Source of the DNA: Caenorhabditis remanei | Taxonomy: Eukaryota; Nematoda; Chromadorea; Rhabditida; Rhabditidae | Length of the DNA: 64,000 nt | Direction of reading: 5' to 3' | NCBI RefSeq assembly: GCF_010183535.1 | Contig: NC_071329.1 | Coordinates: 18,490,879-18,554,878, forward strand | In this document: piece by piece, positions 1 to 11,600 of the stretch | Layout of the letters: each line of letters starts with the position of its first letter | Numbering within the stretch: the stretch's first letter is position 1 | Made by a program: the position numbers and the translations under genes | Notes under the pieces: model-generated | What the model saw: only the letters and a program-made list of their open reading frames with translations | Told to the model about the DNA's origin: nothing | Databases searched by the model: none

Positions 1-86
1 TACAGATTTCCTCGCGTCATCCACAAAAATCTCGATGCGATCGAGACAGCGTTGAACACATTCCAGACTGATGATCGACGTGATTT
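1..86 (-). CDS. Possible exon, cut by the window edge
   Basis: Reading the minus strand, a TTTCAG acceptor lies just above position 86 and the sequence down to 1 stays open in two frames. One frame reads ISLECVQRCLDRIEIFVDDA and looks protein-like (amphipathic, charged); the other reads SSVWNVFNAVSIASRFLW. It could be the third exon of the small gene at 1533-2051. However, the best donors of that gene's exon 2 leave phase 0 or phase 2, not the phase 1 needed by the more convincing frame. I do not recognise the product. Confidence 0.3.
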
Positions 87-519
87 CTGAAATTTTTTCT
101 GAAATTCAAGAAAAAGGAAATTTCTTGGATTTTGGACAATTCAAATTCGATTTTCAACAATTTTAAGCAAAATTTAGCGCTTTTTTCGATATTTTTAGTG
201 TTTTGAGTAAATTTTCAGCCAAACTAGACCTAATTTATGCATTTTCATGTAACATGGTGAATTTCAGATGTTTTTTGGCGATTTTCAGCGATTTTCAGAT
301 AGTTTCCGGCGTTTTTCAGTAATTTTCAGCCATATTTTCAGCCATTTTCAGCCATACACTTACCACACGGTTTATCCTTCTGCTCCCTTCGCGGCGTCTT
401 CACTCGACACTGCGTATCATTTTCCAATGAATTCAGTGCGCGTCGATTCATTCCAATCAATTTTCCTATGAAGCATGCAGGGACTTGGATTCTGAAGAGT
501 AATTAATCTAATTAGGCTA

Positions 520-1440
520 ATTAGGCTCCGCCCACTAGCTAAGCCACGCCCATTTTTGCGAGATATGGTGCATCGGTGGTGGGGTTTTAGCTTCAAAACG
601 TCAAAAATTTTTTTTTTTAATTCTAAAATTAGGCTCCGCCCACTTTCAGTGAATTCTGGCAATTTTTCAAGTTTTTTGGCCTAAAAAACGGATTTGTAGC
701 GCACATTTTCAAGCTGAAAACGCAAAAATTTCAAAAATTCCGTTTTCAGGCCACGCCCACTAACCATATGGTGCATCGGCGGAGTTTTAGTCGTATTTTG
801 GTGGTTTTTTGGCAATTTTTGTGGTTTCTCCGCATAAAAAGGCGTTTCGAGCACATTTTCAGACTGAAAACGCGAAAATTTCAAAAATCACGATTTTAAG
901 CCACGCCCACTAACCACATGGTGCATCGGCGGCGTTTTAGCCGCATTTCAGTGATTTTTGGCAATTTTTCAATTTTTTCGGTCTGAAAAACGGGTTTTTG
1001 AGCACATTTTCAGGCTGAAAACGGCAAAAATTTGAGAAATTCCGTTTTTAGGCCACGCCCACTAACCACATGGTGCATCGGCAGGGTTTTAGCCGTATTT
1101 TGAGGATCTTTGGCAGTTTTTGAAGGTTCTTCGCATAAAAAGGCGTTTCGAGCACATTTTCAGACTGAAAACGCGGAAATTTCAGAAATACCGATTTTAG
1201 GCCACGCCCACTGACCAAATGGTGCACGGCGGGATTTTCGCGGAATTTTACGGATTTTAATGGTTTTTACGTAAAAAAAAAACGGTTTTAAAGCAAAATT
1301 CTATGCTGAAACCGACAAAAATCGTATTTTCAGCCTAAAAACTCCAAAATTACATTTTCAGGCCACGCCCACTGGTCATATGGTGCATCGACCAGTTTTA
1401 ATGAGATTTTAGTGGTTTTTAATGATTTTTACGTAGAAAA
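520..1440. repeat. Family A tandem-like repeats
   Basis: About six degenerate units of roughly 150 bp, each with GCCACGCCCACTAACCATAT followed by GGTGCATCGGCGG and a T-rich stretch ending TTTCAGGCTGAAAACG. They fill the large intron or intergenic stretch below the small gene. No coding potential. Confidence 0.8.
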
Positions 1441-1532
1441 AACGATTTTAAAGCAAATTTTCGTGCTGAAAATGTGATTTTTCACCAAAAATCGCATTTT
1501 TTAGCTAAAAACTCATAAAAATTCCAAAAAAC

Positions 1533-2051
1533 CCACGTCGCCATCCATTTCTTGCCTCCAACTACAGTAATCCTCTCGTCTTCTGTCGGTTGTGGATCCA
1601 TGGATACTGTAGTTTCAGATTTTGCCGTCGCTTTGCCGATTTTCTGTTTTAGAGCGGGGAGACCGGCTGAAAAAAAAATTTTGAAATTTTTTTTCACTTG
1701 TCCACGAGGAGTACACGACGGAATTTGGGATTTTCGGGATTTTTAGAGGTTTTCAATAAAAATAAACGTGATTTTCAGATTCAGCGTAGTTGAAAATGTA
1801 TATATATGACTTTTTTAGAGAAAACATGTTTTCGAAAAAAAAATTTTTTGTCTGAAAATTTTCAGATTTTCAGACTAACGTGGCGGCGCGATGCATCCAA
1901 TCGACGGTTCGTCCTCATAGACATCTGGAGTGTCTTCGAATTGATCTACAGTAATCTCCGTCGCGGAGGCTCCGCCCACTTTCTGATACGCAGTCTTACG
2001 GTATTTCCGACCGTTGATTGAGTATGTTCCAGTTGAGAGGGGAAGGGACAT
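1533..2051 (-). CDS. Small unrecognised gene, first two exons
   Basis: Exon 1 (2051-1880) starts with an ATG placed directly after a TTCCAG acceptor, as expected for a trans-spliced nematode mRNA. It encodes MSLPLSTGTYSINGRKYRKT and continues to about residue 57 with an acidic stretch. A GTTAGT donor leaves one base. Exon 2 (1666-1533) begins after TTTTTTTCAG in matching phase and gives PGLPALKQKIGKATAK, then a segment ending GGKKWMATW. The exon 2 donor is uncertain (GTTTTT or GTGGGT), so the link to the open stretch at 1-86 is not settled. No signal peptide, membrane span or known domain is visible, and I do not recognise the family. The gene lies 580 bp downstream of the sptl-1 stop on the same strand, so co-transcription is possible. 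The large intron below it is filled with family A repeats. Confidence 0.45.
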
Positions 2052-2074
2052 CTGGAATTTCGGATGGATTTTGG

Positions 2075-2290
2075 AATTTTTGATATGATTGGAAAGCTGA
2101 AGACGTGAGGATTCTGAATCTGTTCTCAGATTTCGAAAAATGTGAAAATGGGCGGAGTTATAGCGATTTTTTGGCTGAAAATAGCAATTTTCAGACTTAA
2201 AATCGCTAAAAATCGGTAAATTTTCACATTTTTCAAAATCTGAAAACGGATTCAGAATCCTCACGTCTTCAGCTTTCCAATCATATCAAT
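2075..2290. repeat. Family D palindromic element
   Basis: GAAAGCTGAAGACGTGAGGA near 2092 and its reverse complement near 2260 form an inverted repeat with arms of about 75 bp and a loop containing TTTTTGGCTGAAAATAGC. It lies between the small gene and sptl-1, immediately upstream of the small gene's trans-splice acceptor. Confidence 0.75.
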
Positions 2291-2630
2291 TTTTCCAAAA
2301 AAAAGGAATCTTCCGGAATCTGAAAATTCTGAAAAATATATAAAATCAAGGGATTCTGTAACCAAAAACTTCAAGTTTTTCAAATTTTTCAGAAAAAAAA
2401 AGCAAATTTTTCATAATCAATCAATAAAACGGGTAACAAGTACAGTATATTCTCTTTGGGTGTCTATAAAATTGGCTATAATTGGCTATAATTGATTGTC
2501 ATAGTAATTATCATAATGAATGAATGAAATGAAATGAAATATTCAACAAAAAAAAAGAAAAAATTCAAAAATTCTGAATTCTGGAGAATCAGAAGACGTC
2601 AAAATCCAAAAATTCTGGAATTTCAGAAAT

Positions 2631-5600
2631 TTAAAGTTGACGAGCAGCTGCTCCAATCGCTTCCACAGCACGATTGATCTCCTCCTCAGTCAAATCGTAT
2701 TGAAACATGACGCGGATGCTGAAAATACAAAGAACATCGACATGGTGCATCGACGAGTTTTTGGCCGTTTTTAGTGATGTTAACATTCAAAATTCGGTTT
2801 TTTGAGCGGATTCTTATCTTTAAAACGTCAAAAAACCCTCTTTAGGCTCTGCCCACTATATGGTGCATCGGCGCGAATTTAGCCGTATTTTAGTCTAGTT
2901 TTCAGAAGTTTTTCGACGGATTTTATCGATTTTTATGTCGGAAAAATGGTTTCCGAATTGATTTTAGTTCGAAAAACGCCAAAAATCCATTTTTGACCTA
3001 AAAATCTTTCAAAACCCACTTTTAGACCTATTAGCGGAGCATTTTCGTTACAACTGCGCTCCGCCGCAAACGAGAGAGTATCGGCGAGAGACGCAGAGTT
3101 TTCTTCTGGCGCGAAACAGATTTTCACCATTTTTCATCTATTTTTGCATAATTTTCTCTCGGAAATTGGCAAATTTTTAATTAAAACTAGTTACGCAGTT
3201 GTAAGAAGACGTGGGCCGCTAATATACGGATTTTAGTTTTTGGCGTTTTTGCATTCTAAATTCGATTTTTTTGAGCGGACCTTTTTTTGAGCGGAAAAAG
3301 TTTTTAAGGTGTTAAAAAAGGTTTTCAGGCTCCGCCCACCATAATTCAGGGCTCCGGGGCATTTCGCCACCAATTTTCGGCAGATTTCCGAAGCTTTATG
3401 GGGAAAAACCATAGCACTTTAATTAGCATAATCAACGGGTACTAGTGGTATGTTTTCCCCCATAAAGCTTCGGAAATTTAAGCCACGCCCAATTTGGTGC
3501 ATCGGTGAGTTTTTGGAGACTATTGGCCGTTTTTAGTGATTTGCACAGCCGAAAATAGCATTTTGAGCGGACTTTAATCATCAAAAAATCAGTTTTAAGC
3601 CACGCCCACTAGCTATATGGTGCATCGGCGGGATTTTTTCGATTTTGAATGGGAAAAATCGGTTTCCGACCCAATTTTGGTGCTAAAAACGCCCATGTTA
3701 CCTCGGTCGACACTTGAAAATCTCCTCTTTATCCAAATATCTTGCTCTGGTGACCAGACAGACACTATTTCCGTTTTGGACAATTCTGAAGCGATTTTCA
3801 GCGAGTTTCAGCGGTTTTCAGTGAACTTTTGATCAATTTTCGAGCATTTCCTGTTGCCGTTTTCAAAAATCACTTGAAATCGACGAAAATTGCTCATAAA
3901 TACAATGAAAACCGCCAAATTGAAGCAAAAGTCAGATACGATGCACCATATTACATGAAAATGCCAAAATTAGGTCTAATTTGGCTGAAAATTGACTCAA
4001 ATACACTAAAAATTTTGAAAAAAAAAGCGCTAAATTTCGCTTTAAATCGCTGAAAATCGCTTCAGAACTGTCCAAAACCCAAATTTTCCAAAATCTTTGG
4101 TTTTTCTAACGTCCCAGGCGTATTTTATACCATTTTTGGCCGTTTTGCACACTTTTTGGCCGTTTCAGACCACGTTTACCCGCTTTATACCCCGATTACC
4201 TCGGTGGGCGGAGCCTAAAACTGAGTTTTTGACGTTTTTAACATTAAAATCTGCTTAAAATGCAATTTTTAATCTAAAACCGCCAAAAAATCCATTTCTA
4301 AGTCCTCTCACCTCGGCCGACACTTGAAAATCTCTCAATTTGTCCAAAAACGACCAAAAATCAGTTTTTAGGCCACGCCCACTTGTTATATGGTGCATCT
4401 GCGAGGGTTTATGCGTATTTCAGCGATTTTTTTTCGGTTTTAAAAATGAAAAATCGGTTTTCGAGCCGATTTTGGTGCTAAAAACGTCAAAAAAATTCAT
4501 TTTCAACATAAAATCTTTCAAAATCTCACTTTTAGACTAGATTTATGGTGCATCGGCGTGCTTTTGCCGGTTTTAAGTGATTTATAGTGACTTTTATATA
4601 CAAAAATAGCATTTTAAGCGGATTTTAACGTTAAAAACGCCAAAAATTAGTACTTAACAAAAATTCTGAAATCAGGCTCCGCACACTATCCACATGGTGC
4701 ATCGGTGGGATTGTTGCGGATTTCAGCGATTTTTTTGGTTTTGAATGGGAAAAATCGGTTTCCGAACAGATTTTTGAGCTAAAAACACCTAAAATCTATT
4801 TCTAACATAACAATCGTTCAAAATCGGCTCGGAAACCAATTTTTTCGGTTTAAAAACGAAAAAAAATCGGTTTCCGACCCAATTTTGGTGCTAAAAACGC
4901 CTCGATACCTCGGCCGACACTTGAAAATCTCCTCTTTATCCAAATATCTTGCTCTGGTGACCAACAAACGGTTCTCCTCAAACACTTTCTCCACCAATTC
5001 ATTCAATTTTCGATCCGCCACTGTCTCATCTGTCTCCTCGTAATACAAATGTTTCATCGGGCTCTCCGGACACGCCTGAACCATAAATTTCGTGTTTTTC
5101 AGCGCCGTTTCCAGTTTTCGTTGTCCATCAATCGATATTTGAGTGACACGTTGCACACGTTCCGGTTGTTCGTCAATGATGGCGATGGCTTCAGAAGCGG
5201 CGGTGGCGAGAAGTGGGGGCAAGGAGGCGGAGAAACAGTAGCCGAGACCCGAGAGACGTTGATGACCGACGACGAATGAACGACCGACACAGAAACCGCC
5301 TGTTGAGGCGATTCCGTTCTCTAGGGACGCCATTATCATGTCGACGTCATCCATTGGAACGGAGAAGTGTTCCGTCACTCCTGGAATTAGAAGAAAATGA
5401 ATGAAAAGTGGCGAAAATCGGATTTTCACACAGATTTTTGGCTGAAAATGGCAATTTTCAGACTAAAAATCGATCAATTTTCACATTTTTCGGAATCTTC
5501 AAACGGATTCAGAATCCCCACGTCATCAGCTTTCCAATCATATCAAATTCAGGATATCCGGACAGTGTGGACACACAGACAGACACTATTTAGGCGGGAG

Positions 5601-8600
5601 AGCTTAAAGAATGTCTTTCTGTGTGTCCCTAATGTCCGGATGGCCTGGAATTTTTAACCAAAAAGGTGCGTTTTTGGTTGTTTTCTGTGCGAAAAACTGC
5701 AATTTTTACGATATTCCGCGATTTTATGTTAAAAATCGTCGTTCTATATGAAAAGTGGCGAAAATAGTGAATTTTTCAGATTTTCAGATTTTCAGACCGA
5801 TTCAGATCGCTCTAGATTGCTGAAAAACGTTCAAATTCTCCCGCCTAAGAATTCTGGCGACTCTGGTTATTCAGAAGACGTCAAATTCAAAAATCCGATT
5901 TCAAGTTTGAAAATCACTATTTTTGGGTTAAAATCGCTGTAATTCGATCAATTTTCTCCTTTTTCAAAATCTTCAAACGGATTCAGAATCCACACGTCTT
6001 CAGCTTCTCATTCATATCAAATTCAGGGACATCCGGATATTCTGGACACACAGACAGACACTCTCTAAGCTCTCTTGCTTGAATAGTGTCTGTCTGTGTG
6101 TTCAAAATGTCCGGATGTCCTGGAATTCGATATGACAGGGAAGCTGAAGACGTGAGGATTCTGAATCCCTTTGAAGATTTCGACAGTACTCTCACACATC
6201 CTACAGTACCCAGATCCTTGGATTCTCAAAATTCCTTCATCTACAGTAATCTCTTGATCCTACAGTACCCCTATCTATAGGATCCAAAAACTGATGACCA
6301 ACACTTTTCTATACTAATAGGCATAATTTGTATCTCAAAAATGTGATGAAGACTCATTTATACAAATTTTTTTTGCAGTTTTTCAGATTTTCAGATTTTC
6401 AGACCGATTTTTTTGATCGCTCTTTTGTTAGAAATTGATTGTTTCTGAAATCTACCAAATCTGTCGCGCCTTCCGCGCTTTCCTAGTTGAAAAACCCTCA
6501 ATTTTAGAGAAAATTATGATAAAAGCGACTAAGGCGCACCAGATAATCAGAATCTTCTAGGAACTTCCAGAAATTTCCAAAAATTTCAGTTTTTTGAGAG
6601 CATGATTCTACAGTATCTGATATCCTACAATACAATATCTACAGTACTCCGATCCTATGATTCTTATCTCTTGGCTCTAAATGAGATTACTGTAGATGAA
6701 GGGATCATAAGAATCATAGGATCGGAGTACTGTAGATATTGTATTGTAGGATATCAGATACTGTAGAATCGTGCTATGTAAGCTCCTAGCAGATTCTGGC
6801 TATCTGGTGCGCCTTAGTCGCGTTTATCATAATTTTCTCTAAAATTGAGGGTTTTCAACTAGAAAAGCGCGGAAGGCGCGCCAGATTTGTGATGTGATGA
6901 AGATCTGTGTGTCATCTGACTCATTTATACAAAATCCCGCCGTTTTTGAGTCACGTCATTCGTTTTTTTTTTTGCAGAATCATCCCTCTATACACCCGTT
7001 ACATAAGTAGGCGGTTGTGGTGGTCTGTGTCTATGAGTGAGTGTACTCACGGCGGCCGCCCGTTTTTGGACACCAGATCACAAAAACTGCTGAAACCAGT
7101 TCGATTTCCAATTTCATCACAAAACATTTTTGGTTGAATTGAGTTACATTTGTGTTTTTGTGTTTTATACTCATTTTGATATTAAAAAAAGGATTTTAGG
7201 CTCCGCCCACTATATGGTGCATCGGCGTGGTTTTAGCCTATTTTAGTGATTTTTTTCGGTTTTGAAATAGAAAAAAATCGGGTTTTCGAGCCAATTTTGG
7301 TGCGAAAATGTCAAAAAAACTCATTTCTCATTTCGATATAAAAATGGAGGCGGTAAGCGTCAAAAGCACGCCAGACAGAAGGCTGTCCGTTTTTTTTCTG
7401 TCGAAATTAAATTATTCGGAAAAAGCGTTAAAGGCGCGCCAGAATCTCTGGAATCCATTTAATTCAGATTATCAAGATTCTGAAAATTCAGAATTTGGAT
7501 CCGAAGATTCTGAAAACCGGGAATTTTTGAGATTCGACGTCTTCTGAATCATCAGAAACGATTGTCATCCGGACACACAGACAGACACTCCCTAAGCTCT
7601 CCCGTCTAAATAGTGTCTGTCTGTGTGTCCAGACTGTCGGGATGTCCGGATGTCCTGGAATTTGATATGAATGGGAAGCTGAAGACGTGAGGATTCTGAA
7701 TCCAGCTTCAGATTTCGAAAAGAGTTCAAAATGAGCCGAGATATAATGGTTTTCAGCCATAAATTCCAAATTTTCCGAATTCGACGTCTTCTAAACTACC
7801 AGAATCTCCAGAATTCTATCATTCCGAGTCTCCGGATTCTGAACGCCCCAGAGGTGCGCCAGATTCGCTTTTTCCCAGCGCTTTTCACCTGCTAGAAACA
7901 GGGCGATCTTCTGGATAGTTTCGTTCTTAGAAAGTTCTTTAAAATCGCGTCAACTGCACGCCAGCGTCAATTTTTGTGATCTCTCTCATCTCCAAAATCA
8001 CAGATCGACTAGAGATAGTGAAAGTATCACGCTGTGATAACAAATCTCTCGATATCTCATAAAATATCGCATTTTTTTTCTGCAAAATCGACAAAAATGA
8101 GAGAGAGAAAATGGGAGGAGGAAGCATGTGAGGAACTGGAACCCAAAAAACTGGCGATGATAAAAAAAATTTCTTGAAAATGTATTATATGGTTTACACC
8201 TTGAAGCTTCTCGTTTCTTCCTTTTCTTCATTCCTTTTTTTTTTACAAAAAATTGTACTTTTTAACACGAAAAGAGATGTTACTTTTCATTGATTTGTGT
8301 TCATTTACGCTTCTTCAAATAGGAACTGGTTCGGCTGGAGTGTCGTTGACGCGTTTTTTGATAAAAACTGAGTTGTTTTGATGGAAATTGGTCAATTTTC
8401 GGCCATTTTCAGACAATTTTCAGCCGATTTCAGCCGATTCCCAGTTATTTATAGCCATTTCCCGACCATTTTCAACCAATTTGGGATCATTTCTAGACAA
8501 CTTTCGACTGTTTTCAGCAGTTTTCGGTCATTTTCAGACAATTTTTAGCCGATTTCAGTCGATTCCCAGTTATTTATGGCCATTTACCGACCATTTTCAC

Positions 8601-11600
8601 CCAAATTTGGGCATTGTCAGCTTTCGACTGTTTTTTTTTGTCAATTTTACACTATTTTCCTCTGTTTTAAGAAAATTTTCGATCCTTTTCCGACAGTTTT
8701 TGCCGATTTCCGTCAATTTCATCCAATTCCCGGTTATTTATGGCCATTTTCTTCCAAATTCTGGCATTTTCCGCTTTCGACTGTTTTAAGTCATTTTTCG
8801 ACGAATTTCATCCATATTCCGGCGATTTTTAATCATTTTCAGTCACTTTTTGATAAGCGCCTATTTCTAGCCATTTTCATCCGAAAATTGGTCTAACCAC
8901 TCAAAAAAGAGTGAACGCTCTGAAAATTTTCTCGATTCTCTGATTTTTGATATTCGAAACACACACCCATATCTAATCATGAATACACGAGAGATGTATC
9001 CTATGACCTCCTCCTCCTCCACTTGTCTCAATCTCAAAAAACTGCCGATCGAAATGGTTGTTCTTTTCACCTCCATGTGATTTATGGAGAGAGAGAGAGA
9101 GTGAGAGAGAGATAGAGATAGGGAGAGACAATTATTATGTTATCATATCAACACTAATCATCTGTTTCATTGTGTCTGGATGACGCGGAGAGTGGAGGTC
9201 GTTTCGAAACTGAGACAGTTCGGAAACGTGACACATTTTGGAACCACGGAACGTCTTTTCGAGATCTCCTGAAGATTTTCAGAACGTCGCGTTCCTCCCG
9301 GCGAATTCTTGACTCGTGGAGGAATGTCCCGACTTTTAAAATGCCACCGACTTTTCTCGGTTTTGAGATAATTTCGAAATGTTCCAGATTGAAACATCTC
9401 TCGATTTGATGACTCCATGAGCATTCTGGATTCGAAATTCGCCGGTTTCGAAATGGCAAGGTTTTAGACTGTCCCGGTTTCGAGATTTTGAATTTTTTTC
9501 GGTTTCAAAAGATCTCAAAGTTGAGGAAGTCTTCTTTTCCGCAAAAGATTTGGAACTTTTTCAGGATCTCTCTCTCTCGGAATCCGAGAAGAGCTGGTTC
9601 CAAGTTTTCTCAGTTCGAGATTTTTTTGAGTTTCGAAATGTCTCTGTTCTGGAATGTCCTGGTTGGTTTCTCAAAATTCGGATAGTTTCGAAATGTCTTC
9701 AGAATGTGTTTCGGTCTTGCTCGATAATACATAAATCGGGTATTTGGAAGATTTTTTGAAAAATATAATTCCAAAACCTCAATTTCTCTAACCCTGTGTA
9801 TGCCACACCAGCAGAATTCGGAAGAATCTGGCGTGTCTTTGGCGCTTTTTGAGTCAGATAAGGTTTCTTTGCAAATTAAGATGACTGGCGTGTCTTTGCC
9901 GCTTTTATAAAAAATTACCTTTCCAGGGGTGCCGTCGACGCGTTTGCAACTTTTTTCAGAAAAAAAATGCTGATCTGAGGCGCTTCAATTCCGAGACACA
10001 TTTTTAGTGAGAGAATTGCGTTCAGCTGGCGTGTCCTTGACGCTTTTAGAAATTCCCTCAAATCTGAGATAGAGTGCACACTTTCCTTTCAGACTTTCAT
10101 CTTTTTAAGGTCATCGTGCCAAAAATAGAGACCTCCCATATCATAGCATCCCATACTTTGATCATTGCTATTTTGTTCTCTGGTGGGGATGGCTGCTATC
10201 ATAGTGTAACTTTTATAAGAAACCTGATGACACACAGTCTTCGTTCTCTTTTTCGTCTTCTTCTCACTATCAAAGTTCACTTCCTCTCGAAAGAAGACTC
10301 CACCTTCTTATCATTCGAAATGTTCCTCATTTCAAAATTATCCCCTAATTACGCCCCACGTGATTAGTTATGTCGTCACGTGGTGGTGATCGGGGGATTC
10401 CTTTAAAATGTCAGATCACGCTCTATGTGTTTTGTCCTGATATAATTGATGTCATCATGTCATACTGTACTTTCAGATAGACGTATTTTCTCATTCTTGT
10501 TATTTATATATAATAAGTTGTCCTTGGAATTGTCTCCGTATTATGTTTTCTTCTCCTTATTCTGACATATGGTGAAACCTGGTTTCATTCGACTAACAAA
10601 ATCTGGAGAAAAACGATAATATTTTTCTTCTTTTTTTTGTCCAAATTTTGCGTCCATGTGTTTTGCATCCAAACCGTCTCTTTGTTGAATAATTTGAACT
10701 TGATAGGAGTACTGTAGATATGTGAAAAACTCGTTTCTCCGAGATTTTTACACTAGAAATCGTTCTGTAAGCCGTTTCTTTCAGGTGAAAATTGACTAGA
10801 AATCGAGATATTTCATTCCGAAAGTACATTTCATGGGAATTTTCCGATTCCAGCGATTCCAGTATCTTTCGTTACAGTAACCTGCCCGATTTTTGGCAAG
10901 ATCTATCGGAAGCTTTCTGGTTTTCCAGTTTCTGATACAAAAATGCGTCAACGGCGCGCCAGAACGCTCCCGGATTACTGTCGAAAGACCGTCAAAGCTG
11001 AAAACTTCAGTTCGATTCTTGAAAAACGCATCAACGGCGCGCCAGCCGATCTTCATGGTTACTGTATCATTCTACCGTAATTCCACCGTAATCGTCCATC
11101 TTCTCACTATGACTTTTGCAAGTTTCAAGTCTTTCAACCTCATCGAGTTCTAAAAACTGAAAATCGTGTCAACGGCACGCCAGCCGGTATCGTTTTCCGG
11201 TTTTCGTCACTAAACGCGCCAAAAGCACGCCAGACAGTACCGCTTCTCGGTTTTTTTGTCTCCAATGCTCTCTTTCGTCGTCTTTTTGATTGAAAACGCG
11301 TTAAAGGCACGCCAGACAGTACCGTTTCTCGGTTTTCGTCACAAAAACGCGCCAAAGACACGCCAGGCGGTATCGATTTCCGGTTTTTGGTCACCGAAAC
11401 GCGCCAAAGGCACGCCTGTTCCTTGTGATTTTTGGTCGTCGTCGTCAAACTACATATAGATACACCCATTTTTTTGGGTATAAATATTTATTTGTTAACC
11501 GAAAATCCTGATTGTTGATTTCTTCGAATAGGGAAGTTCCCTGTGGGGAACTCGAAGAAAAAAAACGCAAAAAAAATGCAATTTGTTTCTTTTTCTCGCT

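Noticed and set aside
1..86. Saposin-like domain suggested by Cys and helix pattern of one frame
   Set aside because: Only two cysteines in under 30 residues, and the frame does not match the known upstream exon phase.
8388..8789. 133-residue plus-strand open frame rich in Phe and Pro
   Set aside because: It comes from TTTTCAGCCATTTTC low-complexity sequence with no codon bias or homology.
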